Positions 17,108-25,256 of a DNA stretch of 64,000 nucleotides are shown piece by piece. The DNA is from Nannocystis sp. RBIL2 (GTDB taxonomy: Bacteria; Myxococcota_A; Polyangia; Nannocystales; Nannocystaceae): NCBI RefSeq assembly GCF_026626745.1, contig NZ_JAPNJW010000002.1, positions 186,001 to 250,000 on the forward strand. The letters run 5' to 3'. The notes under the pieces are model-generated. The model made no database searches and had not been told where the DNA came from. It worked only from the letters and a program-made list of their open reading frames with translations. The position numbers were made by a program, and so were the translations under genes. Positions within the stretch are counted from its first letter, which is position 1; each line of letters starts with the position of its first letter.

Positions 17108-19492
17108 TCAGGGCAGGTAGGTGCGCAGGAACTCGAGCCGCTCGGTCCACAGAGTGGCGTCGAGGCGCAGGCCGCTGTCGGCGTCGGGGTCTTCCTGCAG
17201 CTCGGCCAGGACGCGGGCGGCGGCGTCGTAGTTGCGCGCGCGGGCCTGGGCCTCGAGCAGCATCAACATGGCGCCGCGGCGCAGCTCGGAGGTCGCGAGC
17301 GGGTGCTCGTCGTCCTCGGGGTGGAGCGCGCGCTGCAGCGGCTCGATGGCGGCGGCGCCCTGCTGGACGTTGAGCAGCTGGCGGCCGAGGAGGTAGCCGC
17401 CGAGCGGGGCGTAGCGCGGCAGCGCGGCGATCTGCTCGGCCGCGTAGAGGCGCAGCACGGCCTCGCTCGGGTGCTCGGGGTTGGGCTCGAACGGATCGAA
17501 GTAGGCGAGGACGCGCGGCGCGAGGGCCGGGTCGGCGGCGCCCATGCGCTTGATCTGCAGCTGGCGGACCTGGTTGTCGCCGAGGCCGCGGGTGAGCGCG
17601 CGGTCGTAGTAGGTGAGCGCGACCGGGAGGTCGAAGCGGGCGAGAGCGAGGTCGCCGAGGCGCTCGTCGACCAGGGCGGCGATGGTGTCGGTGAGGTCGG
17701 TGATGCGCGAGAGCTCGGCGAGGGTCGCGGCGGCGGCGTCCTGCATGCCGGCTTGCGCCTCGGCCTGGGCCAGCAGCAAGCGGTGCTCGGGCTGCTCGGG
17801 CTCGATGCTGCAGAGGTCGCGCAGGACGTCGATGCGCTCGGTCTCGAGGCCGCGGTGGTGGGCGAGGTTGGCCTCGGCGAGCAGATCGGCGGCCCGGTGG
17901 GCGCACGGGCGCTGGAAGATCGGCCGCTGCTTGAAGCGCTGGCGCAGCGCCTCGATGTCGCGGGCCCGCAGCGGGCGCGCGCGCAGGAAGGCCAGCCACT
18001 CGACCTCGAGCGAGTCGAGGGAGGTGCCGTAGGCCAGCTCGAAGTCGCCGGCGGTGCCGTAGAGGCGGAGGAAGGGGTCGACGCCGCGGGTGTCGATCAG
18101 CCAGCGGGAGAACGAGCCGGCCGCGGTGTAGGCCCGCCGCGACGACTTGCCCCAGAAGCCCAGGCCCATGATGTCCCCGAGGACAGGTCGCAGCTCGAGC
18201 CGGTCGAGGATCGCGGCCTGGTCGTGGAGGTCGAGGCCCGACTCGCTGCGCGGGGCGAACGCGGTGGCGAAGCCCTCGATCAGCGCGAGGTTGACCCGCA
18301 GGCCGCGCCACGACACCGCCGACGAGGTGCCGAACAGCGGCTCGCCGACGGTGTACGAGAACACGTGGGCGAGCTCGTGGTGGAGCACGCGGTGCGGGAA
18401 GGCCTGCTCGTTGAGGTAGATGTGGCCGCGCCACGGCGGGGCGACCTCGGTGTTGCCGGCGCCGATCCAGGCCCGCTTGAGCTCGGGGGTGGGGAACACG
18501 AAGCTGTGGACCGGGGCCCGCGGCTCGCGGCCGATCTGCGCGGCGAGCCGGCGCCAGGCGAACTCGTGCTCGGCGGCGAGCAGGTCGATGTCGCGGGCGG
18601 CGGCCGAGTTGGCGGCGTAGTGGATGACGAAGTGGTCGGTGACGCGGGTGCGCGGCAGGGCGTTGGCCAGGCTGGCCTCGGTGGCGTGGAAGCCGTTCTC
18701 GGCGGCGAACACCCCGAGCAGCGTGCCGGGCAAGAGGCAGGCGAACAGGGTGGCGACTGTGAACGGCGAGCGGCGCAGGCTGAGGCCGCGCAGCTGCAAC
18801 TTGAGACCTGGCCCCAAGGTCAGGCTGAGCAGCGCGAGCGCGGCGCCGGCGATCAGGAAGTTGTAGGCGCGGAACCACCACAGGCGGGCGGTGATCGGGA
18901 TGGCCTCGTCGTACAGCGGGCCGGCGAAGTAGCCCCAGAACGGGTCGATGGCGTAGACGACCGGGTCGACGTAGATCCGCCACAGGCCGAGCACCAGCGT
19001 GAACAGCAGCGGCACGCCGGCGAGCAGCAGCTGGACGCCGCGGCGGTCGGCCAGGACGCCGCCCCACAGCCCGGCGACGAGGCCGAGCAGGCCCGACGCA
19101 GTGGGCAGGACGAGGAACCACAGCAGGCCGCCCGGGAGGTCGCAGTTCACCTGCCAGAAGTTGGCGAGGATGAAGGCGCCGAGCGAGAGCGTCAGCAGGC
19201 TGCAGAGGTCCCCGAGGCCGCGCAGGAACAGTAGCCGCAGGCGCTCGCCGGATGTCTGAAGGGACAGGGCGTGCGGGTCGGCGGCGTGGGCCTGCCGGGT
19301 GTCACGCACCGCGTCGACGCCGACGGCCAGGGCGAACAGGCTGATCAGCGGGGTGAGGACGAGCGCGCCCTCGTAGCCGAGCGCGCCGAACAGCGGCTGG
19401 GTGGTGAGCCCGAGGGTGAAGAGGAGGATGAACCACCGCCTGCGCAGGACCGGTGCGGTGAAGTGTCGACGGACGGCGGCGTGGATCGACAT
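17108..19492 (-). CDS. multi-pass membrane protein with zinc metallopeptidase domain
   Basis: 794-residue protein. The first 270 or so residues contain about six or seven membrane helices. A peptidase domain follows with zinc motif HHELAHVF (His370, Glu371, His374) and a likely third ligand in IEGFATAF near residue 404, as in the MA-clan peptidase_MA_2 type. The C-terminal part (about 520-790) is helical and Ala/Leu-rich with TPR-like character. It probably cleaves at the cell envelope. The sigma-factor gene lies upstream on the same strand with a 22-nt gap, so the two are probably co-transcribed. A two-core repeat lies at 18170-18187 and another at 19251-19268 inside the gene. Confidence 0.78.
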   Translation of the reverse strand: MSIHAAVRRHFTAPVLRRRWFILLFTLGLTTQPLFGALGYEGALVLTPLISLFALAVGVDAVRDTRQAHAADPHALSLQTSGERLRLLFLRGLGDLCSLLTLSLGAFILANFWQVNCDLPGGLLWFLVLPTASGLLGLVAGLWGGVLADRRGVQLLLAGVPLLFTLVLGLWRIYVDPVVYAIDPFWGYFAGPLYDEAIPITARLWWFRAYNFLIAGAALALLSLTLGPGLKLQLRGLSLRRSPFTVATLFACLLPGTLLGVFAAENGFHATEASLANALPRTRVTDHFVIHYAANSAAARDIDLLAAEHEFAWRRLAAQIGREPRAPVHSFVFPTPELKRAWIGAGNTEVAPPWRGHIYLNEQAFPHRVLHHELAHVFSYTVGEPLFGTSSAVSWRGLRVNLALIEGFATAFAPRSESGLDLHDQAAILDRLELRPVLGDIMGLGFWGKSSRRAYTAAGSFSRWLIDTRGVDPFLRLYGTAGDFELAYGTSLDSLEVEWLAFLRARPLRARDIEALRQRFKQRPIFQRPCAHRAADLLAEANLAHHRGLETERIDVLRDLCSIEPEQPEHRLLLAQAEAQAGMQDAAAATLAELSRITDLTDTIAALVDERLGDLALARFDLPVALTYYDRALTRGLGDNQVRQLQIKRMGAADPALAPRVLAYFDPFEPNPEHPSEAVLRLYAAEQIAALPRYAPLGGYLLGRQLLNVQQGAAAIEPLQRALHPEDDEHPLATSELRRGAMLMLLEAQARARNYDAAARVLAELQEDPDADSGLRLDATLWTERLEFLRTYLP

Positions 19493-19514
19493 CGAGGCGC
19501 GCTCACAGTGGTTC

Positions 19515-20123
19515 TTACCCGATCTGGCCGCGGACGGCCGCAGCCCAGGCGTCGAGATCGCCGAGGCTGTCGCGCAGCTCGGCCGCGCCGTCCTCCAGCG
19601 CGGTCATCGCCGCCTCGAGCAGCTGCTTGGCCCGGCGCAGACGGGTGCGGATGGTGCCTTCGGGAACCCCCAGGATGTCGGCGATCTCGCGCGCGCCGAG
19701 CTTCTCCCAGAAGTAGAGCTCGAGCAGGACCTGATGATCGAGCGGGATCCGCCGCAGGCCGAGCAGGAGCAGCCGCTCCTCTCGCCGGCGCGCGAGCAAG
19801 GTGGCCGGCGTGGGCCGCAGGTCGTGCACGCTGGTGAGGCCGAAGTCGAGGCGCGCCCCCTCGCGCAGCTTGCCGCGCAGGTGCTTGTAGAGGACGTTGT
19901 GAGCGACCGCGAACAGGAAGGTGCGGAAGCTGGAGTCGCCGCGGATCCGCTCCTTGCTCTCGAGACAGGCGAGGAAGGTCTTCTGCACGAGGTCGCCGGC
20001 GTCGTCGTCGACCTTGTTGCGGAAGAAGCGGGCGATCGCGGGGTAGTGGCGCTCGAACAGCTGGACGCCGGCCTTGCTGTCGCCGCCTCGCCAGGCGACG
20101 TAGAGCTCTTCGTCGGGCTGCAT
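19515..20123 (-). CDS. ECF-type RNA polymerase sigma factor
   Basis: 202-residue ECF sigma factor. Region 2 is visible as DDDAGDLVQKTFLACLE with FRTFLFAVAHNVLYKHLR, and region 4 as LLELYFWEKLGAREIADILGVPEGTIRTRLRRAKQLL. The start ATG at 20123 gives the normal N-terminus MQPDEELYVAWRGGD, so longer frames are not used. No anti-sigma gene is adjacent. The next gene downstream is a membrane metallopeptidase, which could be its target or its regulator by proteolysis (inference). Confidence 0.88.
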   Translation of the reverse strand: MQPDEELYVAWRGGDSKAGVQLFERHYPAIARFFRNKVDDDAGDLVQKTFLACLESKERIRGDSSFRTFLFAVAHNVLYKHLRGKLREGARLDFGLTSVHDLRPTPATLLARRREERLLLLGLRRIPLDHQVLLELYFWEKLGAREIADILGVPEGTIRTRLRRAKQLLEAAMTALEDGAAELRDSLGDLDAWAAAVRGQIG

Positions 20124-20449
20124 GCCGAACGTCAGTGTACCGCAGGCCGGCGGACGCGGCGGCCGCACGGGCCGGCGCGACCGCCGTAAGCCGGCGCGCG
20201 TCCCCGGCTCGACCTCACTTCGCGCGCGCGACGGCACCGCACGGGCGCTTCGGAAAATTTCGCCGAACGCGGAGACACGCGAGCGACGACATGCGCCGCA
20301 CGGCGTCGCGTGGGCGACCTCGAGGTCCCCGGGTCGCGCGCGCGTTGGCCGACGACGGGGAAAATTGGCAATCCGAATTGGCGGCTTGTTGAAAATTAGA
20401 ATCAAACTTGGAGATGAGAAAGGCCACTTTCTGGCCGCCAGGCGATGGA
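20124..20449. other. divergent intergenic region
   Basis: No coding sequence is recognised. The left part is GC-rich. From about 20360 composition shifts sharply to AT-rich (for example GAAAATT, GTTGAAAATTAGAATC), which is unusual here and fits a promoter or regulator-binding area between the sigma-factor gene and the lipoprotein gene at 20502. Confidence 0.5.
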
Positions 20450-20478
20450 TTGAATTGGTTTTTGAAAATGAATATCAT
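20450..20478 (+). promoter_or_regulatory. candidate housekeeping promoter
   Basis: TTGAAT (20450-20455) and TATCAT (20473-20478) are separated by exactly 17 bp in an AT-rich stretch, giving a predicted start near 20485 for the lipoprotein gene at 20502. Confidence 0.6.
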
Positions 20479-20501
20479 TACCTGGCGACATCGTTGCCGA
20501 C

Positions 20502-21221
20502 ATGACCACGCGAATTCTTGCCCGATCTCCGCTGTGCCTCCTCCTCGTGGCCGCGCTCGCTTGCAGCGCGGAGCCGACGACCACGACGGAGGCTCCCGCG
20601 TCCGCCACCGAGGCGGCGACGACGACGACGACGGACGCCGAGACCTCCGAGACGTCCGAGGCCGGTACCTCCGTGGCGACGACGAGCACTGCGACCACGC
20701 AGGAGCCGACCACCGACGCGAGCACTGCGGCGAGCGCGACTGCGACGACGAGCGAGCCCTCGACCACCACCGAGGGCTGCGCGGGCGAGGCGACCGACGA
20801 GTGTACGGGCTGCATGCGCGAGGCCTGCTGCGAGGCGCTGGCGGACTGCCAGGGCGACCCGGCGTGCGTCGCCTGCGTGGCCGGCGAGGACGGCGACGCG
20901 TGCGAGTCGACGCCCGAGACGCACGCGCGCGTCGACGCGTACCTCGAGTGCAAGGGCGGCGCGTGCCAGGAGGCCTGCATCGGCGCGCCGGTGGGCTCCT
21001 GTGAGGACGCGCTGGCCGAGCTGGCGCAGGACGAGTGCACGACGTGCCTGGGCGCGAGCTGCTGCGACGAGGTCGCTAGCTGCCACGGCAACGCGGTGTG
21101 CTGGACCGGCTGCTTCACGGTCCACGACGACGCGGTGTGCCACGGCGATCCCGACGGCCACGCGCTCTACCACGCGCTCAGCGCCTGCGCGTCGGGGTCG
21201 TGCCAGGCGGAGTGCTTCTAG
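20502..21221 (+). CDS. Cys-rich lipoprotein, distinct subfamily
   Basis: 239-residue predicted lipoprotein. The signal peptide ends in LLVAALAC (lipobox ALAC), followed by a Thr/Ala/Glu-rich linker (about residues 25-90). The body carries two copies of a C-x2-C-x4-CC module: CTGCMREACCEALADC and CTTCLGASCCDEVASC, each followed by CxxC pairs and ending in CQAECF. This internal duplication differs from the four paralogues at 12.4-16.6 kb. A good -35/-10 lies upstream and a large hairpin downstream, so it is probably a single-gene unit. Surface display is likely; function unknown. Confidence 0.8.
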   Translation: MTTRILARSPLCLLLVAALACSAEPTTTTEAPASATEAATTTTTDAETSETSEAGTSVATTSTATTQEPTTDASTAASATATTSEPSTTTEGCAGEATDECTGCMREACCEALADCQGDPACVACVAGEDGDACESTPETHARVDAYLECKGGACQEACIGAPVGSCEDALAELAQDECTTCLGASCCDEVASCHGNAVCWTGCFTVHDDAVCHGDPDGHALYHALSACASGSCQAECF

Positions 21222-21238
21222 AATTTAAATTTCCAGCT

Positions 21239-21292
21239 GGCCGGAGGCGGATCGCTCTCTGCCGCGAGCGTACACGCGGCCCCGCCTCCGGT
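21239..21292 (+). terminator. large GC-rich hairpin downstream of lipoprotein gene
   Basis: CCGGAGGCGG (21241-21250) pairs perfectly with CCGCCTCCGG (21282-21291), with an inner GCCGCG/CGCGGC stem. No T-tract follows, so intrinsic termination is uncertain. Confidence 0.45.
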
Positions 21293-21325
21293 CGGCCGGA
21301 TCCTTGTCGCCCGTAGCGGGCGAAT

Positions 21326-21404
21326 GGGTCTGGCTCTCGGGACATGCGCGCGAGGGCATGTCCCGACGGGCATGCTCCCAAGGGCATGTCCGCAGGGTCA
21401 GTTG
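21326..21404. repeat. 14-bp palindromic repeat array, six cores
   Basis: Cores at 21329 (GTCT, weak), 21343, 21357, 21371, 21385 (all CATG) and 21399 (CAGT) lie between convergent genes. The last core overlaps the 3' end of the regulator gene. Confidence 0.87.
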
Positions 21405-22195
21405 CCGGAGACGTTGCCCATCGAGGCGTTGATGTACGACGGCAGGACCACGCGCACCTCGGTCTGCGAGGTGTGGAACTGGACGGGGAGGGCAGTGGCG
21501 CCGGCGATGCTGCGGCGGATCGCCGGGATCCCGCGGCCGATCTGCTCGAGCAGGCCGAGGTGACGGGCGGTGGCGGCCAGCAGCGGGTTGCGCGGGAACG
21601 AGGCGCCGCCGTGCTGGGCCAGCTCGTCGAGCGAGATCGGGAGGGCGAGGCCGCCGGGGCTCCAGATCTCGAGGCGGTCGTTGAAGATCCGCAGGGACAC
21701 GCGGCCGCTCAGGCGGTAGTCGCGGTGGACGAGGGCGTTGACCAGCGCCTCGCGCACGGCCTCCTCGGGGTACTCGGGCGCGAGCTCGGACGGGACGAGC
21801 AGGTTGGGCGCGGCGCGGGTGTTGGCGCGCACGAACTCGAGGCCGAGGCGGACGAGCTCGGCGAGGCTGCCCTCGGCGTCGAGCCGCGCCGCGACCGGGT
21901 CGGCCAGCGCGGCGCCGCGGATCCGCACGATCGAGACGCCCCACTCGGGGCGGGCGACCTGCGGGGCTGTCCCAAAGGACATGAGGCCGACGACTGTGGG
22001 CGTGGGCTGACCGGCGGTGACGCCGATGAGGCCCAGGCGCTGCGCGGCCCGCTCGTGGACGCCCGGCTCGGTGCCGAGGCCAGGGACGCGGCGGCGGACG
22101 TAGGCCTCGAGCGCGGCGAGGTCGAGGTCGTCGACGCTGGTGCCGGCGACGGGGCTGCGCTCGAAGCCGAGCGGCGTGGGGGCCACGAGGCTCAT
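21398..22195 (-). CDS. GHKL ATPase-domain regulator lacking the AlbA_2 domain
   Basis: 265-residue protein matching the central and C-terminal part of RecG-like putative transcriptional regulators (COG2865 type). Visible are LIGVTAGQPTPTVVGLMSFGTAPQ (family TxAGxLLFGxxPQ) and the ATP-binding helix EAVREALVNALVHRDY, then IFNDRLEIWSPGGL and GRGIPAIRR. Family members usually start with an AlbA_2 domain of about 120 residues. Here the frame begins after it, so this is a short or truncated member. A two-core repeat lies at 21967-21984, carried by the codons for LMSFGTAP. Confidence 0.72.
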   Translation of the reverse strand: MSLVAPTPLGFERSPVAGTSVDDLDLAALEAYVRRRVPGLGTEPGVHERAAQRLGLIGVTAGQPTPTVVGLMSFGTAPQVARPEWGVSIVRIRGAALADPVAARLDAEGSLAELVRLGLEFVRANTRAAPNLLVPSELAPEYPEEAVREALVNALVHRDYRLSGRVSLRIFNDRLEIWSPGGLALPISLDELAQHGGASFPRNPLLAATARHLGLLEQIGRGIPAIRRSIAGATALPVQFHTSQTEVRVVLPSYINASMGNVSGN

Positions 22196-22397
22196 GCCGG
22201 GAGTGTAACCGGCCTTGCGTCCGGCGTGGCCGCGCGGTTCGGCGCGGCCTCGCCCGAGGCAGCGAGCTCCGCGTGACGCAACGGGCGCGTCGCGCGGTGC
22301 AGCGGGCGATCGCGGGCAGCAGAGAGCGACGAGCGGTCGACGAGCGACCGTCGCGCCCGAGATCGCGGCGACGCAAGAGGCCTGCGTCGCCGGCGCG

Positions 22398-23648
22398 TCA
22401 GCGGGAGGCTCGGTTGTAGGCCTCGAGGCCGGCGCGCAGGATCTCGAGGCAGCGCGCGAGCTTGTCGCGGCCGAGGACGTAGGCGATCCGCACCTGGTTC
22501 TTGCCGAGCCCGGGCGTGGCGTAGAAGCCCTCGGCGGGCGCCATCATCACGGTCTCGCCGCCGAGGTCGAAGTCGCGGAGCATGAAGATGCAGAAGTCTT
22601 CGGCGTCGGCGACCGGCAGATCGGTGATGAGGTAAAAGGCGCCGGTCGGCGTGGGGCAGGAGACGCCGGGGATCGCGTTGAGGCCGGCGACGATGACGTC
22701 GCGGCGGGCGCGGTACTCGTCGACCATGGCGCGCATGTCGGCGGCCGGCGTGCGCAGGGCGGCCAGCGCGGCGTACTGATCGACGGTGGGCGGGGACAGG
22801 CGCGCCTGGCCGAAGCGCAGGCAGGCGGAGTACAGCGCGGCGTTGCGGGTGACGAGGCAGCCGACGCGCGCGCCGCAGGCGGAGTAGCGCTTGGAGACGG
22901 AGTCGATCATCACCGCGTGATCGGCGAGGCCGGGCACGGCGAGCACCGAGGGGGCACGCGGCGCGGGAGCGTCCGGGGCCGTGGGCTCGTCGGGGTAGAC
23001 GAACTCGCGGTAGACCTCGTCGACGACGAAGAAGATGCCGGCCTGGAGGCACACCTCGCCGAGCGCGGCGAGATCGGCGGCGCTCAGCACCATGCCGGTC
23101 GGGTTGCCCGGCGAGGGGATGATGAAGGCGCGGGTCTTCGGGGTGATGGCGGCCCGCACGCGCTCGGGCGGGACCGCGAAGCTGTCGCGCGCGTGGGTGG
23201 AGACGGGCACGACCTCGACGCCGAGGAGGTGCGAGAAGCCGCGGTAGTTGGTGTAGTAGGGCTCGGCGACGAGGATCTGGTCGCCGACGTCGCAGACCGC
23301 CGCGATGGCGAACAGGAGCGCCTCGCTGCCGCCGACGGTGACGAGGATCTGGCTCGGGGTGATGGGGCCGCCGCCGCGCGCGGCGTCGAGGCCGTTGTAG
23401 TGCTCGGCCAGAGCTGTCCGATAGGCCAGGTAGCCCTCGGACGGGCTGTAGGCGACGACGCTCTCGTCGTAGGCCCGGTAGGCGGCGAGCATCGGCTGCA
23501 CGGTGGCGAGGTCGGGCTGACCGATGTTGAGGTGATGCACGGTGACCCCGCGCGCCCGCGCCTGATCGGCGTAGGGGGTGAGGCGGCGGATCGGGGACGC
23601 GGGGGCGTCGAGCCCGCGGCGGGACAGGCTGGGTGCGGTCATGGGCAC
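22398..23648 (-). CDS. PLP-dependent aminotransferase, class I/II
   Basis: 416-residue fold-type I aminotransferase. Visible are LNIGQPDLAT, TVGGSEALLFAIAAV, PSPGNPTGMVLS, VVDEVYREFVYP, the PLP lysine in SVSKRYSACGARVG near residue 251, and the C-terminal arginine region VRIAYVL. It most resembles aspartate or aromatic aminotransferases of the 1-gamma type; substrate unknown. The start may also be the ATG two codons later. The upstream 127-bp gap separates it from the terpene synthase gene on the same strand. A two-core repeat lies at 23413-23430. Confidence 0.85.
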   Translation of the reverse strand: MPMTAPSLSRRGLDAPASPIRRLTPYADQARARGVTVHHLNIGQPDLATVQPMLAAYRAYDESVVAYSPSEGYLAYRTALAEHYNGLDAARGGGPITPSQILVTVGGSEALLFAIAAVCDVGDQILVAEPYYTNYRGFSHLLGVEVVPVSTHARDSFAVPPERVRAAITPKTRAFIIPSPGNPTGMVLSAADLAALGEVCLQAGIFFVVDEVYREFVYPDEPTAPDAPAPRAPSVLAVPGLADHAVMIDSVSKRYSACGARVGCLVTRNAALYSACLRFGQARLSPPTVDQYAALAALRTPAADMRAMVDEYRARRDVIVAGLNAIPGVSCPTPTGAFYLITDLPVADAEDFCIFMLRDFDLGGETVMMAPAEGFYATPGLGKNQVRIAYVLGRDKLARCLEILRAGLEAYNRASR

Positions 23649-23775
23649 GCGGAGTGTGAGACGGTTTGCCGCCGTTGAGAAGACCGCCGCGACCAGGGCC
23701 CGCGGACGGGCGCAAACGCGGCGCAGGCAGAGGCCCGGGCGGCGCGCCTCGCGGACCGCGGCCGGTGCGATCGCG

Positions 23776-24882
23776 TCAACGCACGGCGCCGTCTTCCCCG
23801 GGGTGGTAGCGGCCGGTGCTGCGCGCCCAGTCGTCGTGCCCGGCGATGAAGTGGATCAGCACCTGGACGTAGCGGCGCAGCTGCTCGTCGATGTCCTCGT
23901 CGAAGCTCGGCAGGTCGGCGACGAGCCGCGAGAACTCGCGCATCTCGATGTTGTGCAGCTGGACGGTGCGACTGATCGCCTGGTCGAAGCTGAGGCCGTC
24001 CTCGTGCATGAGCACCAGCACGGTGTTGTTGACCTCGCCCTTCGCTCGCTCTTTCTCGACGGTGTAGATGTCGTTGGCGAAGCCGACGATGGTGCTGGCG
24101 GTGCGCTCGAGCGCCCGCACGGACTCGTGCTCGAGCACGTCGGGCGGGAGGAAGATGTGCTCGGTCAGCTCGCCGAGGAGGAAGCCGGTGTGGAGGCCGA
24201 CGGTGATCTGGCGGATCTTGTTGTGGCTGGCGAAGGCCGGCACGACGCCGGCGGCGCGGTACTTGGCCTCGTCGATGAAGGCCTTGAAGAGGCGCTCGAC
24301 GCAGGCGGAAAACCGGGGGATCCAGTTGGGCACCCGCAGCTCGAGCATGCGCTCGCGCAGGTCGCCGAAGGCCTGGGCGATCGGGTCGACGAGCTGCGGG
24401 CGGGCGCCGTCGCGGAACACGCCGAGGAGGGTGCGGAGGTAGGCGGCGACCAGGACGGCGCCGTGGATCTGCTCGAGGCGATCGTCGAGGCAGCAGAACA
24501 GGGTGGTCCAGTCGACCGCGACCTGCAGCGCGACCATGTCGGCGGTGGCCGGGAAGGTGCGGGCCAGCAGGTGGCCGATCCGGCTCTCGCGCAGGGCGTC
24601 GATGTGCTTCTGGCTGCGCGCGAAGCCCATCGCCTGGGCCCACTCGACGGTGCGCTCGTGGATCCTGTCGGCCGCGGGGTGGACCGACGGTTGATAAGGA
24701 CACTCGAGCGTGGGGAGCTGCATGGCGCGCGGTCGCGGTACCGACGCGGAAGCGAAGCGGTTCGTCGCGACCTGCTGCCCGCCGATGGCCACCAGCGCGG
24801 GCCCCGTCCGGTTCAGCGCCGACGACGTAGCAATCGCTTCGAGGCGGACGCTGAACGGGCTGGCTGCGAACTGGGGAGGCAT
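23776..24882 (-). CDS. class I terpene synthase
   Basis: 368-residue bacterial terpene cyclase, ionising a prenyl diphosphate. The Asp-rich metal motif appears as DDRLE near residue 132 and the second metal triad as NDIYTVEKE (Asn269, Thr273, Glu277). A terminal GRYHP resembles the conserved Arg-Tyr. No second cyclase domain is present, so it is not a geosmin synthase. No methyltransferase or prenyltransferase lies beside it. The start at 24882 (MPPQFAASP) keeps an N-terminal extension like that of 2-methylisoborneol-type synthases. A shorter start at 24723 (MQLPTLECPYQP) is possible. Confidence 0.83.
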   Translation of the reverse strand: MPPQFAASPFSVRLEAIATSSALNRTGPALVAIGGQQVATNRFASASVPRPRAMQLPTLECPYQPSVHPAADRIHERTVEWAQAMGFARSQKHIDALRESRIGHLLARTFPATADMVALQVAVDWTTLFCCLDDRLEQIHGAVLVAAYLRTLLGVFRDGARPQLVDPIAQAFGDLRERMLELRVPNWIPRFSACVERLFKAFIDEAKYRAAGVVPAFASHNKIRQITVGLHTGFLLGELTEHIFLPPDVLEHESVRALERTASTIVGFANDIYTVEKERAKGEVNNTVLVLMHEDGLSFDQAISRTVQLHNIEMREFSRLVADLPSFDEDIDEQLRRYVQVLIHFIAGHDDWARSTGRYHPGEDGAVR

Positions 24883-25256
24883 GGGGGTCTTTCGGTCAGC
24901 GTCTGTGATCCTGCGTCGGATCACTCGTCGCAACAAGCTGGCGCACGCTTGCACCTGCCTCCGCTGCTTTGTAGACACTCCGACGACCACGCCACTCCAA
25001 GCTATACCGGATCCGCGTGTGGACCGCACTTTGGCGACAATTGGGTGGGGTAGTGTGCACGCGGCACTGCACCCACTACGGCCGGCTTTCGCCACGCCGC
25101 CGGCACCCACCTGCGGAGCCGTGACCACGGGGGCGATGCAGGTGTGACTGCGACTGGAATGCGTGTCAGTACATCGAATCGCGCAGAAGGCGCGGGGGCG
25201 ATCCCCGGCCCTCCGCGCCCGCGGCTGTCTCTCGGGTCAGCCGCCCTGGCAGCGGC
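24883..25256. other. 374-bp upstream region of the terpene synthase
   Basis: I see no gene here. Composition is less GC-biased than the surroundings around 24960-25060. A TATAGC-like hexamer reading toward the terpene synthase occurs near 25010, without a convincing -35. No 14-bp repeat array is present, unusual for a gap of this size in the left two thirds of the window. Confidence 0.5.

Noticed and set aside
20122..20505. Small plus-strand open frames in the divergent gap before 20502
   Set aside because: They overlap the promoter region, are Arg/Ala-rich as expected from random GC-rich sequence, and have no ribosome binding site.
23776..25128. Terpene synthase start at 25128
   Set aside because: Residues before 24882 show no family similarity and the DNA there has non-coding composition.
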